Notes: generated from the sequence alone by a model not told the origin. A stretch of 7,503 bases of DNA from Spirochaetaceae bacterium (GCA_003557605.1 PWNW01000043.1:1-7503), one strand, 5' to 3'; shown: positions 1 through 6,213, counted from the stretch's first letter. Made by a program: numbers and translations.

Positions 1-992
1 CCATGCTCACCGCTGACCTGATCCACAAGATCGCACTGTTCACCAATGTAGACCGTGATTCAGTCATTTCCGGGTATGATCTGAAGGACACCATCTATGA
101 GCTGCCTCTGGTGTTCCGGGACCAGAACCTGGACTCCATTGTACTGAACAAGCTTGGATTGCCGGAAAATGAACCCGATCTTTCTGAATGGGAGCATGTT
201 GTTGATATCTGCAGGCATGCTGAACGGACAGTCACCGTCGGCATTCTCGGCAAGTATCTCCATCAGCCCGATACCTATAAATCGGTATTTGAATCCCTCA
301 CCCATGGGGGAATTGCACATCAGGCAAAGGTTGTCCTTCGTTCCATTGATTCCGAGGAAGCTGAGGACTTCACAGAAGAGGAGATGAAGCAGGTCTTTTC
401 CGAGGTTGACGGCATCCTGATACCCGGAGGGTTCGGCAGCAGGGGAACCCTCGGCATGATCCGGGGCATGCAGTATGCAAGGGAGCAGGGAATACCCTGC
501 TTCGGCATCTGCCTGGGTATGCAGATCATGGTGATTGAATACGCCCGAAATGTCCTGGGCTGGAGCACCGCTGACAGCACGGAATTCAGGCCTGAGACAT
601 CCTATCCGGTGATCAGCCTGCTGGAGGAGCAGGTCAACCAGACCCATTTGGGAGGGACTATGCGCCTCGGTTCCAGCGAATCCCTGCTTGCTGAAGGGAC
701 AAAGATACGAAGCATCTACGGTACTGAGAGCATCTTTGAGCGTCATCGTCACCGGTATGAGTTTGCCTCCCAGTACCGCAAGGAGTTTGCTGAAGCAGGC
801 CTGGTGTTCAGCGGGTCCACCCCGGAGAATTCTCTGGTGGAATCAGTGGAATGGCCGGACCATCCCTGGGGAATCGGAGTGCAGTTCCATCCTGAATTCA
901 CCTCCACTCCCCGCAGCCCCAACCCACTGTTCAGTTCATTTATCGGAGCCTGCCTGAACGTACAGGGGAAACCCAGCCATGGTACTTCTTAA
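1..992 (+). CDS. pyrG: CTP synthase, C-terminal part (5' end outside window)
   Basis: CTP synthase makes CTP from UTP, ATP and glutamine in the cytoplasm, the last step of pyrimidine nucleotide synthesis. The frame is open to the left edge, so the ATG at 3 is an internal codon; roughly 205-210 residues of the synthetase domain are missing compared with the usual 530-545. Visible residues cover the end of the synthetase domain (KIALFTNV, then ELPLVF) and the whole class I glutamine amidotransferase domain. That domain shows GILGKYLHQPDTYKS, the oxyanion-region PGGFGSRG, nucleophile Cys in GICLGMQ (codon 510-512), LGGTMRLG, ERHRHRYE, and the catalytic His and Glu in FHPEF (codons 888-890 and 894-896). 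All catalytic triad residues are present, so the enzyme looks functional. Its last 14 bases overlap lptC, which suggests co-transcription with the envelope export genes. Identification is secure. Confidence 0.97.
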   Translation, partial: MLTADLIHKIALFTNVDRDSVISGYDLKDTIYELPLVFRDQNLDSIVLNKLGLPENEPDLSEWEHVVDICRHAERTVTVGILGKYLHQPDTYKSVFESLTHGGIAHQAKVVLRSIDSEEAEDFTEEEMKQVFSEVDGILIPGGFGSRGTLGMIRGMQYAREQGIPCFGICLGMQIMVIEYARNVLGWSTADSTEFRPETSYPVISLLEEQVNQTHLGGTMRLGSSESLLAEGTKIRSIYGTESIFERHRHRYEFASQYRKEFAEAGLVFSGSTPENSLVESVEWPDHPWGIGVQFHPEFTSTPRSPNPLFSSFIGACLNVQGKPSHGTS

Positions 993-1527
993 AGCTTTTT
1001 TTGCTGCTGCGGCACTGCTGATGGTGCTGTCATGCAGGTTCGACTACGGGGAGGCGCAGCCGGCCCTGGAAATCGAAGACCCTCCTGATTTTGTGCTTCA
1101 CCGCATGACCTACCATGTGCGCATGTCCGACGGTTCCAGGGTCACCTTCATCAGCACGACTGGAGAATTCAGGGATTCCAGCAAGCAGGCCCTGCTCTCG
1201 GATACAGAATTTCTTCAGTATGACACCGACGGTGAGATCATTACCCGGGGCAGTTCCCAGGAGGCGGTGCTGGACCTGGATACCGAAGATGCGGTGCTCT
1301 CTGGTGAGGTGGTCATTGACGCCATCCAGGAGGATGTGAACATAACCGCCCAGCGGCTGTACTGGAACCGCGAGGATCAGACCCTCACTTCCGGTCCCGG
1401 AGATATGGTGACAATGGTGCGTTCAAATGGTACCATAACGCAAGGCAAGGGATTTACCGCCGATCTGTACCGCAGGGAATTTGGGTTTTCCGATGAAGCC
1501 CGGGGAGTAATATATGAAGAGAAGTGA
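979..1527 (+). CDS. lptC: LptC-like envelope export protein, predicted lipoprotein
   Basis: Probable LptC, the periplasmic protein that takes lipopolysaccharide from the LptB2FG transporter and passes it to LptA. The 182-residue product starts with a hydrophobic segment (residues 6-17) ending in a lipobox-like VLSC with Cys19, so it is predicted to be a lipoprotein; E. coli LptC instead keeps an uncleaved membrane helix. The rest is beta-rich with the LptC pattern: a start like YHVRMSDG, GEVVIDAIQEDVNITAQRLYWN, then GTITQGKGFTADLYRREF. Length fits the family (about 180-200). The ATG at 979 has AGGGGA at 964-969, nine bases upstream. It overlaps pyrG by 14 bases and lptA by 14. LptC proteins diverge strongly, so the call rests on the weak pattern plus position directly before lptA-lptB. 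Confidence 0.85.
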   Translation: MVLLKAFFAAAALLMVLSCRFDYGEAQPALEIEDPPDFVLHRMTYHVRMSDGSRVTFISTTGEFRDSSKQALLSDTEFLQYDTDGEIITRGSSQEAVLDLDTEDAVLSGEVVIDAIQEDVNITAQRLYWNREDQTLTSGPGDMVTMVRSNGTITQGKGFTADLYRREFGFSDEARGVIYEEK

Positions 1528-2179
1528 CAGCAGGAGAAACCCCGCTGCATATACCGCTTTCGTGCTGCTTGCAGCTCTGTTCATCCTGTCCCCAGCATAC
1601 GGGGACGACCAGAGAAGCACCATTACCTTCTCAGGCCTTTCATCGCGTTCAACGGTGACCGACGGGATAAGAAGCGTCATACTCACCGGAGAGGCATGGA
1701 TAGAGACTGAGAACACCCGAATTTCCGCATCCGAGATTCGGCTGACCGGAGAGAACTACCGGTTTGCTGAATGCACCGGAAATGTCACGGTATATGACGC
1801 AAAGCAGGACATCACCCTGATTACCGGCAGACTGGAATATGACCGTGAATCTTCAACCGCCGTCACCCGGGGATGGACGGAGATGGAGGACCGCAGCAGC
1901 GGACTCATCGCCCGGGGAGGCTATGTGAAGAACTCCGGTGATGAGGGCATCACGATCATTCAGATTGCCGCCCGGGTTCTCAAGGATACCGATGACGGAC
2001 CCATGCTCTGCAGGGCCGATTCAATCCGCTACGACAGCAATGCCCAGACAGTGGAGCTGACTGGAAATTCAGTAGTCATCTGGAACTCCGATGAGTACCG
2101 CGCTGCACAGATCACCATTGACCTGGAGACCAATGACATTGCCTTGGAGGGGGATGTCAAGGGAACGATCTATGAGTGA
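1514..2179 (+). CDS. lptA: LptA/OstA-family periplasmic bridge protein
   Basis: Probable LptA, whose beta-jellyroll subunits form the periplasmic bridge that carries lipopolysaccharide or a similar glycolipid to the outer membrane. The 221-residue product has a typical signal peptide: basic start (KR..RR), hydrophobic core at about 13-25, and likely cleavage after AYG at residue 30. The mature part holds repeated OstA-type strands such as VILTGEAWIETENTRISASEIRLTGENYRFAECTGNVTVYDAKQDITLITGRLEYDRE, followed by a second set (CRADSIRYDSNAQTVELTGNSVVIW). The start at 1514 has GGGGAG at 1502-1507 with six bases of spacing, inside the end of lptC. It overlaps lptB by 8 bases. It is somewhat longer than E. 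coli LptA (185), as expected if there is more than one repeat block. The family is clear; the exact cargo in this organism is not known. Confidence 0.88.
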   Translation: MKRSDSRRNPAAYTAFVLLAALFILSPAYGDDQRSTITFSGLSSRSTVTDGIRSVILTGEAWIETENTRISASEIRLTGENYRFAECTGNVTVYDAKQDITLITGRLEYDRESSTAVTRGWTEMEDRSSGLIARGGYVKNSGDEGITIIQIAARVLKDTDDGPMLCRADSIRYDSNAQTVELTGNSVVIWNSDEYRAAQITIDLETNDIALEGDVKGTIYE

Positions 2180-2912
2180 GGCTCCCCCGAGCAGACTTTC
2201 GGCAAAGGGACTGGTGAAACGCTACGGGAAAAAGCTGGCGGCTTCAAAGGTCTCCTTTCAGATGCATTCAGGGCAGGTGGTGGGCCTTCTTGGTCCCAAC
2301 GGGGCAGGAAAGACTACGGTATTTTATATGATCGTCGGATTCATCAGGCCTGATGAGGGGGAAATACATCTGGACAGCAGGGAAGTGACCCGCATGCCCA
2401 TGTACCTCCGTGCACGAAAGGGCATCTCATACTTGTCCCAGGAACCGTCGATCTTTCGGAAAATGACAGTTGAGCAGAATGTCTGGGCAATCCTGGAGAC
2501 TCGCTGTGACATCACCAATGAAGAGAAGCACAATAGGCTTGAAGAACTTCTTGACATGCTCGGCATCACCCAGCTTCGCAGGCAGCCCGCCTACACCCTT
2601 TCAGGGGGGGAACGGCGAAGAACCGAAATTGCCCGAAACCTGGCACTGAACCCGAAATTTCTGCTGCTGGACGAACCCTTTGCGGGTATTGACCCGATAG
2701 CGGTCCATGAAATCAAGGGAATAATAACCTCCCTGAAATCCCAGGGAATCGGCATCCTGATTACCGATCACAACGTACGGGACACCCTCGACATAACGGA
2801 AATTTCGTATATCATACATAATGGAGAGCTGAAAGCGAAGGGCACCCCCAGGGAACTGATGGGGAACGACCTTGCCCGGTCTCTCTATTTGGGTGAAAAC
2901 TTTCAGATGTAG
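2172..2912 (+). CDS. lptB: LPS export ABC transporter ATP-binding protein LptB
   Basis: LptB is the cytoplasmic ATPase of the LptB2FG complex; its ATP hydrolysis drives lipopolysaccharide extraction from the inner membrane. All ABC ATPase elements are intact in the 246-residue product: Walker A GPNGAGKTT (41-49), Q-loop in YLSQEPSIFRKMTVEQN (Gln90), signature LSGGERRR (143-150), Walker B FLLLDEP (163-169) and switch His200 in ITDHN. The YLSQEPSIF and FAGIDPIAV strings are typical of LptB rather than of amino-acid importers. The frame is open further upstream, to 2091, but the start at 2172 fits the family length and has AAGGGA at 2158-2163, eight bases away. It overlaps lptA by 8 bases. The permease genes lptF and lptG are not in this window. 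Confidence 0.96.
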   Translation: MSEAPPSRLSAKGLVKRYGKKLAASKVSFQMHSGQVVGLLGPNGAGKTTVFYMIVGFIRPDEGEIHLDSREVTRMPMYLRARKGISYLSQEPSIFRKMTVEQNVWAILETRCDITNEEKHNRLEELLDMLGITQLRRQPAYTLSGGERRRTEIARNLALNPKFLLLDEPFAGIDPIAVHEIKGIITSLKSQGIGILITDHNVRDTLDITEISYIIHNGELKAKGTPRELMGNDLARSLYLGENFQM

Positions 2913-2918
2913 GAAGGG
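2911..2918 (+). promoter_or_regulatory. Ribosome binding site for the GTG start of rpoN
   Basis: AGGAAGGG lies directly after (and overlaps by two bases) the TAG of lptB and eight bases before the GTG at 2927. It supports GTG as the rpoN start: the conserved N-terminal LTLTQKQQL begins six residues into the protein, leaving no room for a later start. Confidence 0.75.
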
Positions 2919-2926
2919 TACCGGAC

Positions 2927-4297
2927 GTGCAGACGCCTCGCTTAACACTGACGCAGAAACAGCAGCTCAAAATGACTCCCCAGATGTACCAGTCCCTGGA
3001 GCTGCTGACTCTGCCGGTGCTGGACCTCCGCGAGAAAATTCAGGAGGAAATCGAGAAGAACCCTGCATTGGAATTCCAGGCTGACCGTTCAGTATCCTAT
3101 GAGCGGATCACCCAGGGACCGCCCCAGCGCAGCGACGTGTTCGAGAACTCCTCAGATCCGGGTTACATCAGCAGAACTTCCGAAGAAAAGAGCGATGCAA
3201 ACCAGAAATACATTGAAGGGGCCTTTGCCAGGGGAGAATCGCTCCAGGACCACCTGCTGTGGCAGCTCCATGTATCTCCGATATCCCCGGAGGAGCGGGA
3301 GCTTGGTGAAGTCCTGATATCAAATCTGGACGGTAACGGGTTCTACCAGCAGCCCCTTGATGAGGTAGTGATTCCCCGTCTTGCACCGGTACTGGAGCGA
3401 ACCCTTGAGATGATCAGGGGGTTTGATCCCCCCGGCATCTGCGTCGAAGGCCCGATTGAATCCCTGTTGCTGCAGGTCCGGCTCAGCGGCGATGCCCCGG
3501 AACATACTGAAACATTTATTATGAAGGAGCTGGAGCAGCTGAAGCGGGGAAAATTTACCGATCTTTCCCGTTCCTACGGCATTGCCGTTGAAGAGGTTGA
3601 GGAGATATTCGCCTACATAAGGACCCTGAATCCCTATCCGGGAAGCAGCTGGAGCTCCGCTTCCACAGAATATGTGGTCCCTGACATCACCATCCGCCGG
3701 CAGGGAAGGCAACTGCGCCTCTACATACACAATGAGCAGATACCTGAACTGAAAATTGATGAGGCCTTCCGTGAGATGGGAGAATCCTCTGACCAGGTGT
3801 CAAAGGAGACCAAGCGGTATATCCAGCAGTCCATTCGGGATGCCCAGTGGCTCATCAGCAGCCTTGAAATGCGTACAGGCACCCTCAGAAAGGTGGGAGC
3901 TGCACTGATGAAGTTTCAGTATGAGTTTTTCCTCAAGGGACCCAAGCACCTGCGTCCCATGACCCTGAAGCATATTGCAGAGGAAGTTTCGGTCCACGAG
4001 ACCACCGTATCCAGGATTTCCCATGCCAAATATGTGCAGACCGACTGGGGAATTTTTCCTGTCAAGTACTTTTTCAGCAGTTCCATATCATCCACCTCCT
4101 CCCAGGGGGAGGACTACGCAAAAAACAGCGTGAAGGAGATTATGCGGGAGCTGATTGAATCCTACACCGGAAAAAAACGCCTGTCGGACCAGAAAATCTC
4201 CGACATGCTTGGACAGCGTGGAATAAAGATTGCCCGGAGGACTGTTGCTAAGTACCGCAAGGAGCTGAACATAGAGTCTTCCTTTGACCGCTCCTAA
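2927..4297 (+). CDS. rpoN: RNA polymerase sigma-54 factor RpoN
   Basis: Sigma-54 directs RNA polymerase to -24/-12 promoters that need an ATP-driven enhancer-binding activator. The 456-residue protein (E. coli: 477) is complete. Region I (about residues 5-50) is the Leu/Gln-rich activator-response segment with LTLTQKQQLKMTPQM and LREKIQEEIEKNPALE. The core-binding domain fills the middle. The DNA-binding domain contains a helix-turn-helix at about 347-366 (LKHIAEEVSVHETTVSRI), the following Y-V-Q-T-D-W-G-I-F-P-VKYFFSSSIS stretch, and the diagnostic RpoN box ARRTVAKYR at 436-444, which reads the -24 element. The start is GTG. It follows lptB by 14 bases, the same order as in many Gram-negative bacteria, so it is probably co-expressed with envelope genes. 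No partner activator gene and no convincing -24/-12 promoter is visible in the window. Confidence 0.98.
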   Translation: MQTPRLTLTQKQQLKMTPQMYQSLELLTLPVLDLREKIQEEIEKNPALEFQADRSVSYERITQGPPQRSDVFENSSDPGYISRTSEEKSDANQKYIEGAFARGESLQDHLLWQLHVSPISPEERELGEVLISNLDGNGFYQQPLDEVVIPRLAPVLERTLEMIRGFDPPGICVEGPIESLLLQVRLSGDAPEHTETFIMKELEQLKRGKFTDLSRSYGIAVEEVEEIFAYIRTLNPYPGSSWSSASTEYVVPDITIRRQGRQLRLYIHNEQIPELKIDEAFREMGESSDQVSKETKRYIQQSIRDAQWLISSLEMRTGTLRKVGAALMKFQYEFFLKGPKHLRPMTLKHIAEEVSVHETTVSRISHAKYVQTDWGIFPVKYFFSSSISSTSSQGEDYAKNSVKEIMRELIESYTGKKRLSDQKISDMLGQRGIKIARRTVAKYRKELNIESSFDRS

Positions 4298-4328
4298 TTT
4301 CAGGGGAGAGAAAATGGACAAAGAAACA

Positions 4329-4357
4329 TTGACACCGTGAAACCTGAGCCGTATGCT
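4329..4357 (+). promoter_or_regulatory. Sigma-70-type promoter for hpf
   Basis: A perfect -35 TTGACA (4329-4334) is followed after exactly 17 bases by TATGCT (4352-4357), a 4/6 match to the -10 consensus. Transcription would start near 4364, giving a short leader before the ribosome site of hpf. TATAAG at 4363-4368 is an alternative -10 but has no -35 at good spacing. No terminator is visible between rpoN and this promoter, so read-through from the upstream operon may add to hpf expression. Confidence 0.65.
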
Positions 4358-4381
4358 TAAGGTATAAGACCCAACTTTTTC

Positions 4382-4387
4382 AGGAGG
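4382..4387 (+). promoter_or_regulatory. Ribosome binding site deciding the hpf start
   Basis: A perfect AGGAGG ends five bases before the ATG at 4393. An in-frame GTG at 4387 overlaps this site and so cannot be the start; the ATG is the true start. Confidence 0.85.
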
Positions 4388-4392
4388 TGCCT

Positions 4393-4785
4393 ATGAACAT
4401 TGAGATCAGAGGAGTACATTACCACATCAGCGATACAACCAATGAGTTTATCGAGAAAAAACTGCAGCGTATTGAGTTTGCCGAGGAGTACATTGTAGAT
4501 CTTACCGTTACCGTCAACAAGGAGTCCCATGGATATCGGGTTGACGGAAAGGCCCACTTCCGCTGGGGAGTTCATCTCATTGTTGAGGAGGAGTCTCATG
4601 AACTGTATGAGGCGATCGAACTCATGATAGACAAGCTGGAAATGGCTGTCAGAAAGGAGAAAAAGAAAAAGGTAGACCAAAAGATTCCGCACAAGGCGGA
4701 AGCACGGATCCTTGAGGAGTTATCAGGTCAAGTCGACCTCGAAGAGGAGGAAGATGAGGACGAGGACGAGGACGAGGACGAGTAA
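4393..4785 (+). CDS. hpf: Ribosome hibernation promoting factor (short form) with acidic tail
   Basis: Hpf/RaiA-family protein that binds the decoding centre of the 30S subunit and stores ribosomes in inactive form during stress or stationary phase. Residues 1-95 carry the family pattern: MNIEIRGVHYHISD, a helix EFIEKKLQRIE, strands VDLTVTVNKESHGYRVDGKAHF, then SHELYEAIELMIDKLEMAVRK and a basic run KEKKKK (88-93). There is no long-form C-terminal dimer domain; the 130-residue protein instead ends in about 14 consecutive acidic residues (117-130) encoded by a hexamer repeat. The gene has its own promoter, a perfect AGGAGG and a strong terminator, so it is likely a separate transcription unit. 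Position after rpoN matches the conserved rpoN-hpf pair in many Gram-negative bacteria, where the gene is also called yhbH. Confidence 0.93.
   Translation: MNIEIRGVHYHISDTTNEFIEKKLQRIEFAEEYIVDLTVTVNKESHGYRVDGKAHFRWGVHLIVEEESHELYEAIELMIDKLEMAVRKEKKKKVDQKIPHKAEARILEELSGQVDLEEEEDEDEDEDEDE
4756..4782 (+). repeat. In-frame GAGGAC hexamer repeat encoding the Hpf acidic tail
   Basis: Four exact tandem GAGGAC units (4756-4779) plus a final GAG precede the stop, encoding alternating Glu-Asp. The bases just before (GAAGATGAG) look like a decayed unit. Because the unit is six bases, copy changes would lengthen or shorten the tail without a frameshift. Confidence 0.9.
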
Positions 4786-4813
4786 CCTGCCCTTGATATA
4801 CATGCATCGGATC

Positions 4814-4843
4814 AGCACCCCGGCACACTGCCGGGGTGCTTTT
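4814..4843 (+). terminator. Intrinsic terminator after hpf
   Basis: A perfect 12-bp stem (4814-4825 with 4829-4840) with a CAC loop, mostly G-C, is followed by a short T run (TTTT counting the stem's last base, then AAT). It lies 29 bases after the hpf stop and separates hpf from the hprK operon. The T run is short, and no T run follows on the minus strand, so it should act only for + strand transcription. Confidence 0.9.
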
Positions 4844-4871
4844 AATACTTGCTGTAATATTTTTCCCTGCA

Positions 4872-4896
4872 CTGAAAAATTGCAGTAATTTTTCAG
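4872..4896. repeat. Perfect 10-bp inverted repeat upstream of hprK promoter
   Basis: CTGAAAAATT (4872-4881) and AATTTTTCAG (4887-4896) are perfect inverted copies around a five-base centre. They lie about 45-70 bases before the predicted hprK transcription start. A second small palindrome, CTGCA (4867-4871) with TGCAG (4881-4885), overlaps it and the two could not form at once. It may be a regulator binding site or a weak second terminator; the sequence alone does not say which. Confidence 0.6.
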
Positions 4897-4905
4897 CTCA
4901 TCTTC

Positions 4906-4934
4906 TATACAAAACCCGTAGGGTATGGTATGAT
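4906..4934 (+). promoter_or_regulatory. Extended -10 promoter for hprK-ptsH-lexA-holA
   Basis: TATGAT at 4929-4934 is preceded by TGG, making an extended -10 (TGnTATGAT). TATACA at 4906-4911 is a partial -35 (4/6) at 17-base spacing. Transcription would start near 4941, giving a leader of about 18 bases before the hprK ATG at 4959. A small palindrome ACCC-GTA-GGGT (4914-4924) sits between the two boxes. Confidence 0.6.
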
Positions 4935-4958
4935 TTCACGTAACAAAGGTATAGCTGT

Positions 4959-5939
4959 ATGAAGGAATTTACCGTACTGGATCTGATCGATCTTGATCTG
5001 AAGGAAAACAACGCATTGAACCTCAAATGCATTGGAGGGAGGCCTGGGCTTGCACGGGTGATCACCAATTCCAAGATCAACCGTCCTGGGCTCACCTTGA
5101 GCGGGTTCTTTGAGGAATTCTCCCATGACTGCATTCAGCTGTTCGGCAAAGGAGAACAGGCGTATCTGCATCGGCTGGAGGAGAACAAGTCCTTTGAAAC
5201 CATAGAAAAGATGTTCACCTACCAGATCCCATGCGTGATTTTCTGTGACGGAGAAGAGCCCGGGAAGCGGTTCATTGAAATCGCTGAACGCTCAGGATGC
5301 CCGGTGCTGAAAAGTGAGCTTCCCTCCGGGGAATTTGCCATCCATGCTTACCAGGTGCTAAGCGACGTCTTTGCCCCCCATAAGACCATCCACGGGGTGC
5401 TGGTGGAGGTATTCGGTGTCGGTGTACTGATCACCGGTGACAGCGGAGTCGGAAAAAGCGAAACCGCCCTGGAACTGATTGAACGGGGCCATCGGCTCAT
5501 CAGCGATGACTCGGTGAAGCTGCAGTGCGTCAGCGGCAATATCCTCGTAGGCAGCGGTGAGAATGAATTTCTTGCCCATCATATGGAAATCAGGGGACTG
5601 GGTATCATTAACATTACCCATCTTTTCGGTGTCAGTGCCATCAGGGATAAAAAACAGGTTCAGCTGTTCGTGCAGCTGGAAGAATGGGACTCCAACAAGA
5701 ACTATGACCGCGTAGGCGGCGACATGACGACAGAAATCCTGGGTGTTACTATTCCAAAGCTTGAAATACCAGTTAAACCGGGAAGGAATGTACCGATTAT
5801 TATCGAGACAGCGGCAATGAATGAACGACTGAAGAAGCTGGGGTACTACTCCGCCAAGGAATTCAATCAGAACGTGCTGAAGTGGCTGGAAAGCGAATCC
5901 GCCAGAGATCTGTACTATAAAAATGAGGATACCTTTTAG
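4959..5939 (+). CDS. hprK: HPr kinase/phosphorylase
   Basis: HprK phosphorylates HPr on Ser46 using ATP or pyrophosphate and also removes this phosphate, linking metabolic state to PTS activity and gene control. The 326-residue protein has an N-terminal domain (about 1-130) and a C-terminal kinase domain. In the latter, the conserved His145 (IHGVLVEVFG) precedes Walker A GDSGVGKS (160-167), the acidic pair D183-D184 (LISDDSVKL), the HprK signature beginning at E210 (EIRGLGIINI), and PGRN with Arg276 followed by IIETAAMN. All catalytic motifs look intact, so both kinase and phosphorylase activity are expected. Length is close to the usual 305-320. The ATG at 4959 has AAAGG at 4945-4949 upstream, a weak ribosome site. 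Its substrate gene ptsH begins three bases after its stop. Confidence 0.97.
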   Translation: MKEFTVLDLIDLDLKENNALNLKCIGGRPGLARVITNSKINRPGLTLSGFFEEFSHDCIQLFGKGEQAYLHRLEENKSFETIEKMFTYQIPCVIFCDGEEPGKRFIEIAERSGCPVLKSELPSGEFAIHAYQVLSDVFAPHKTIHGVLVEVFGVGVLITGDSGVGKSETALELIERGHRLISDDSVKLQCVSGNILVGSGENEFLAHHMEIRGLGIINITHLFGVSAIRDKKQVQLFVQLEEWDSNKNYDRVGGDMTTEILGVTIPKLEIPVKPGRNVPIIIETAAMNERLKKLGYYSAKEFNQNVLKWLESESARDLYYKNEDTF

Positions 5940-5942
5940 AAG

Positions 5943-6209
5943 ATGACCGAAAAAGTTGTAACGGTAAAGAATCGGGCAGGCATACATGCAAGACCGGCGG
6001 CGCTGATTGTAAAGACAGCCAACCAGTTCTCATCCTCACTCTACATTGAGAAGGACACCATGAGAATAAACGGAAAGTCCATAATGGGAATTATTACCCT
6101 TGGAGCAAGCTATAAAACTGAGCTGAAGATTATAACAGAGGGCTCAGACGAGCAGGAAGCAGCAGATGCTGTGGAGCAGCTGTTTCTCAACCGCTTTGAA
6201 GGGGATTAG
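5943..6209 (+). CDS. ptsH: Phosphocarrier protein HPr
   Basis: HPr is the small cytoplasmic phosphocarrier of the phosphotransferase system. The 88-residue protein has His15 in GIHARPAA, the site phosphorylated by enzyme I, and Ser46 in NGKSIMGIITL, the HprK target site; both match canonical positions exactly. It starts three bases after hprK, with GAGGA (5925-5929) thirteen bases upstream, so it probably relies on coupled translation. The presence of Ser46 with an adjacent HprK argues for regulatory phosphorylation. Enzyme I and EII genes are not in the window, so whether it serves sugar transport or purely regulation cannot be told here. Some spirochaetes are known to have HPr and HprK with a reduced set of sugar permeases. 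Confidence 0.97.
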   Translation: MTEKVVTVKNRAGIHARPAALIVKTANQFSSSLYIEKDTMRINGKSIMGIITLGASYKTELKIITEGSDEQEAADAVEQLFLNRFEGD

Positions 6210-6213
6210 GGAG
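6208..6213 (+). promoter_or_regulatory. Ribosome binding site of lexA, overlapping the ptsH stop
   Basis: AGGGAG begins within the TAG stop codon of ptsH and ends seven bases before the lexA ATG. With only 10 bases between the two genes there is no room for a promoter or operator here. Confidence 0.7.

Noticed and set aside
60..752. Long minus-strand open frame (230 codons) opposite pyrG
   Set aside because: It lies fully within the conserved CTP synthase gene, has no recognisable motif, and is best explained as a mirror of its codon bias.
2091..2171. N-terminal extension of LptB from an upstream ATG at 2091
   Set aside because: The extra 27 residues lie within lptA, do not resemble LptB and have no good ribosome site; the start at 2172 does.
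4786..4813. Short gap between the hpf stop and its terminator
   Set aside because: No open frame, motif or structure seen; treated as 3' untranslated sequence.
4867..4884. Possible sigma-54 (-24/-12) promoter, TGCAC then TTGCA, before hprK
   Set aside because: The -24 element lacks GG and the spacing to TTGC is two bases too long.
5358..5987. Minus-strand open frame (209 codons) opposite hprK and the start of ptsH
   Set aside because: It overlaps two certain genes, shows no recognisable domain and crosses the hprK/ptsH junction; taken as a shadow.
6003..6018. CTGATTGTAAAGACAG inside ptsH, seven of eight key bases of an E. coli-type LexA box
   Set aside because: It encodes conserved HPr residues just after the His15 site, it is about 200 bases before lexA with no clear promoter beside it, and this LexA has a different recognition helix, so a chance match is more likely.
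6091..6136. AT-rich stretches TATAAA and TATAAC in ptsH as an internal lexA promoter
   Set aside because: No -35 box at 16-18 bases for either; they fit ordinary coding sequence.
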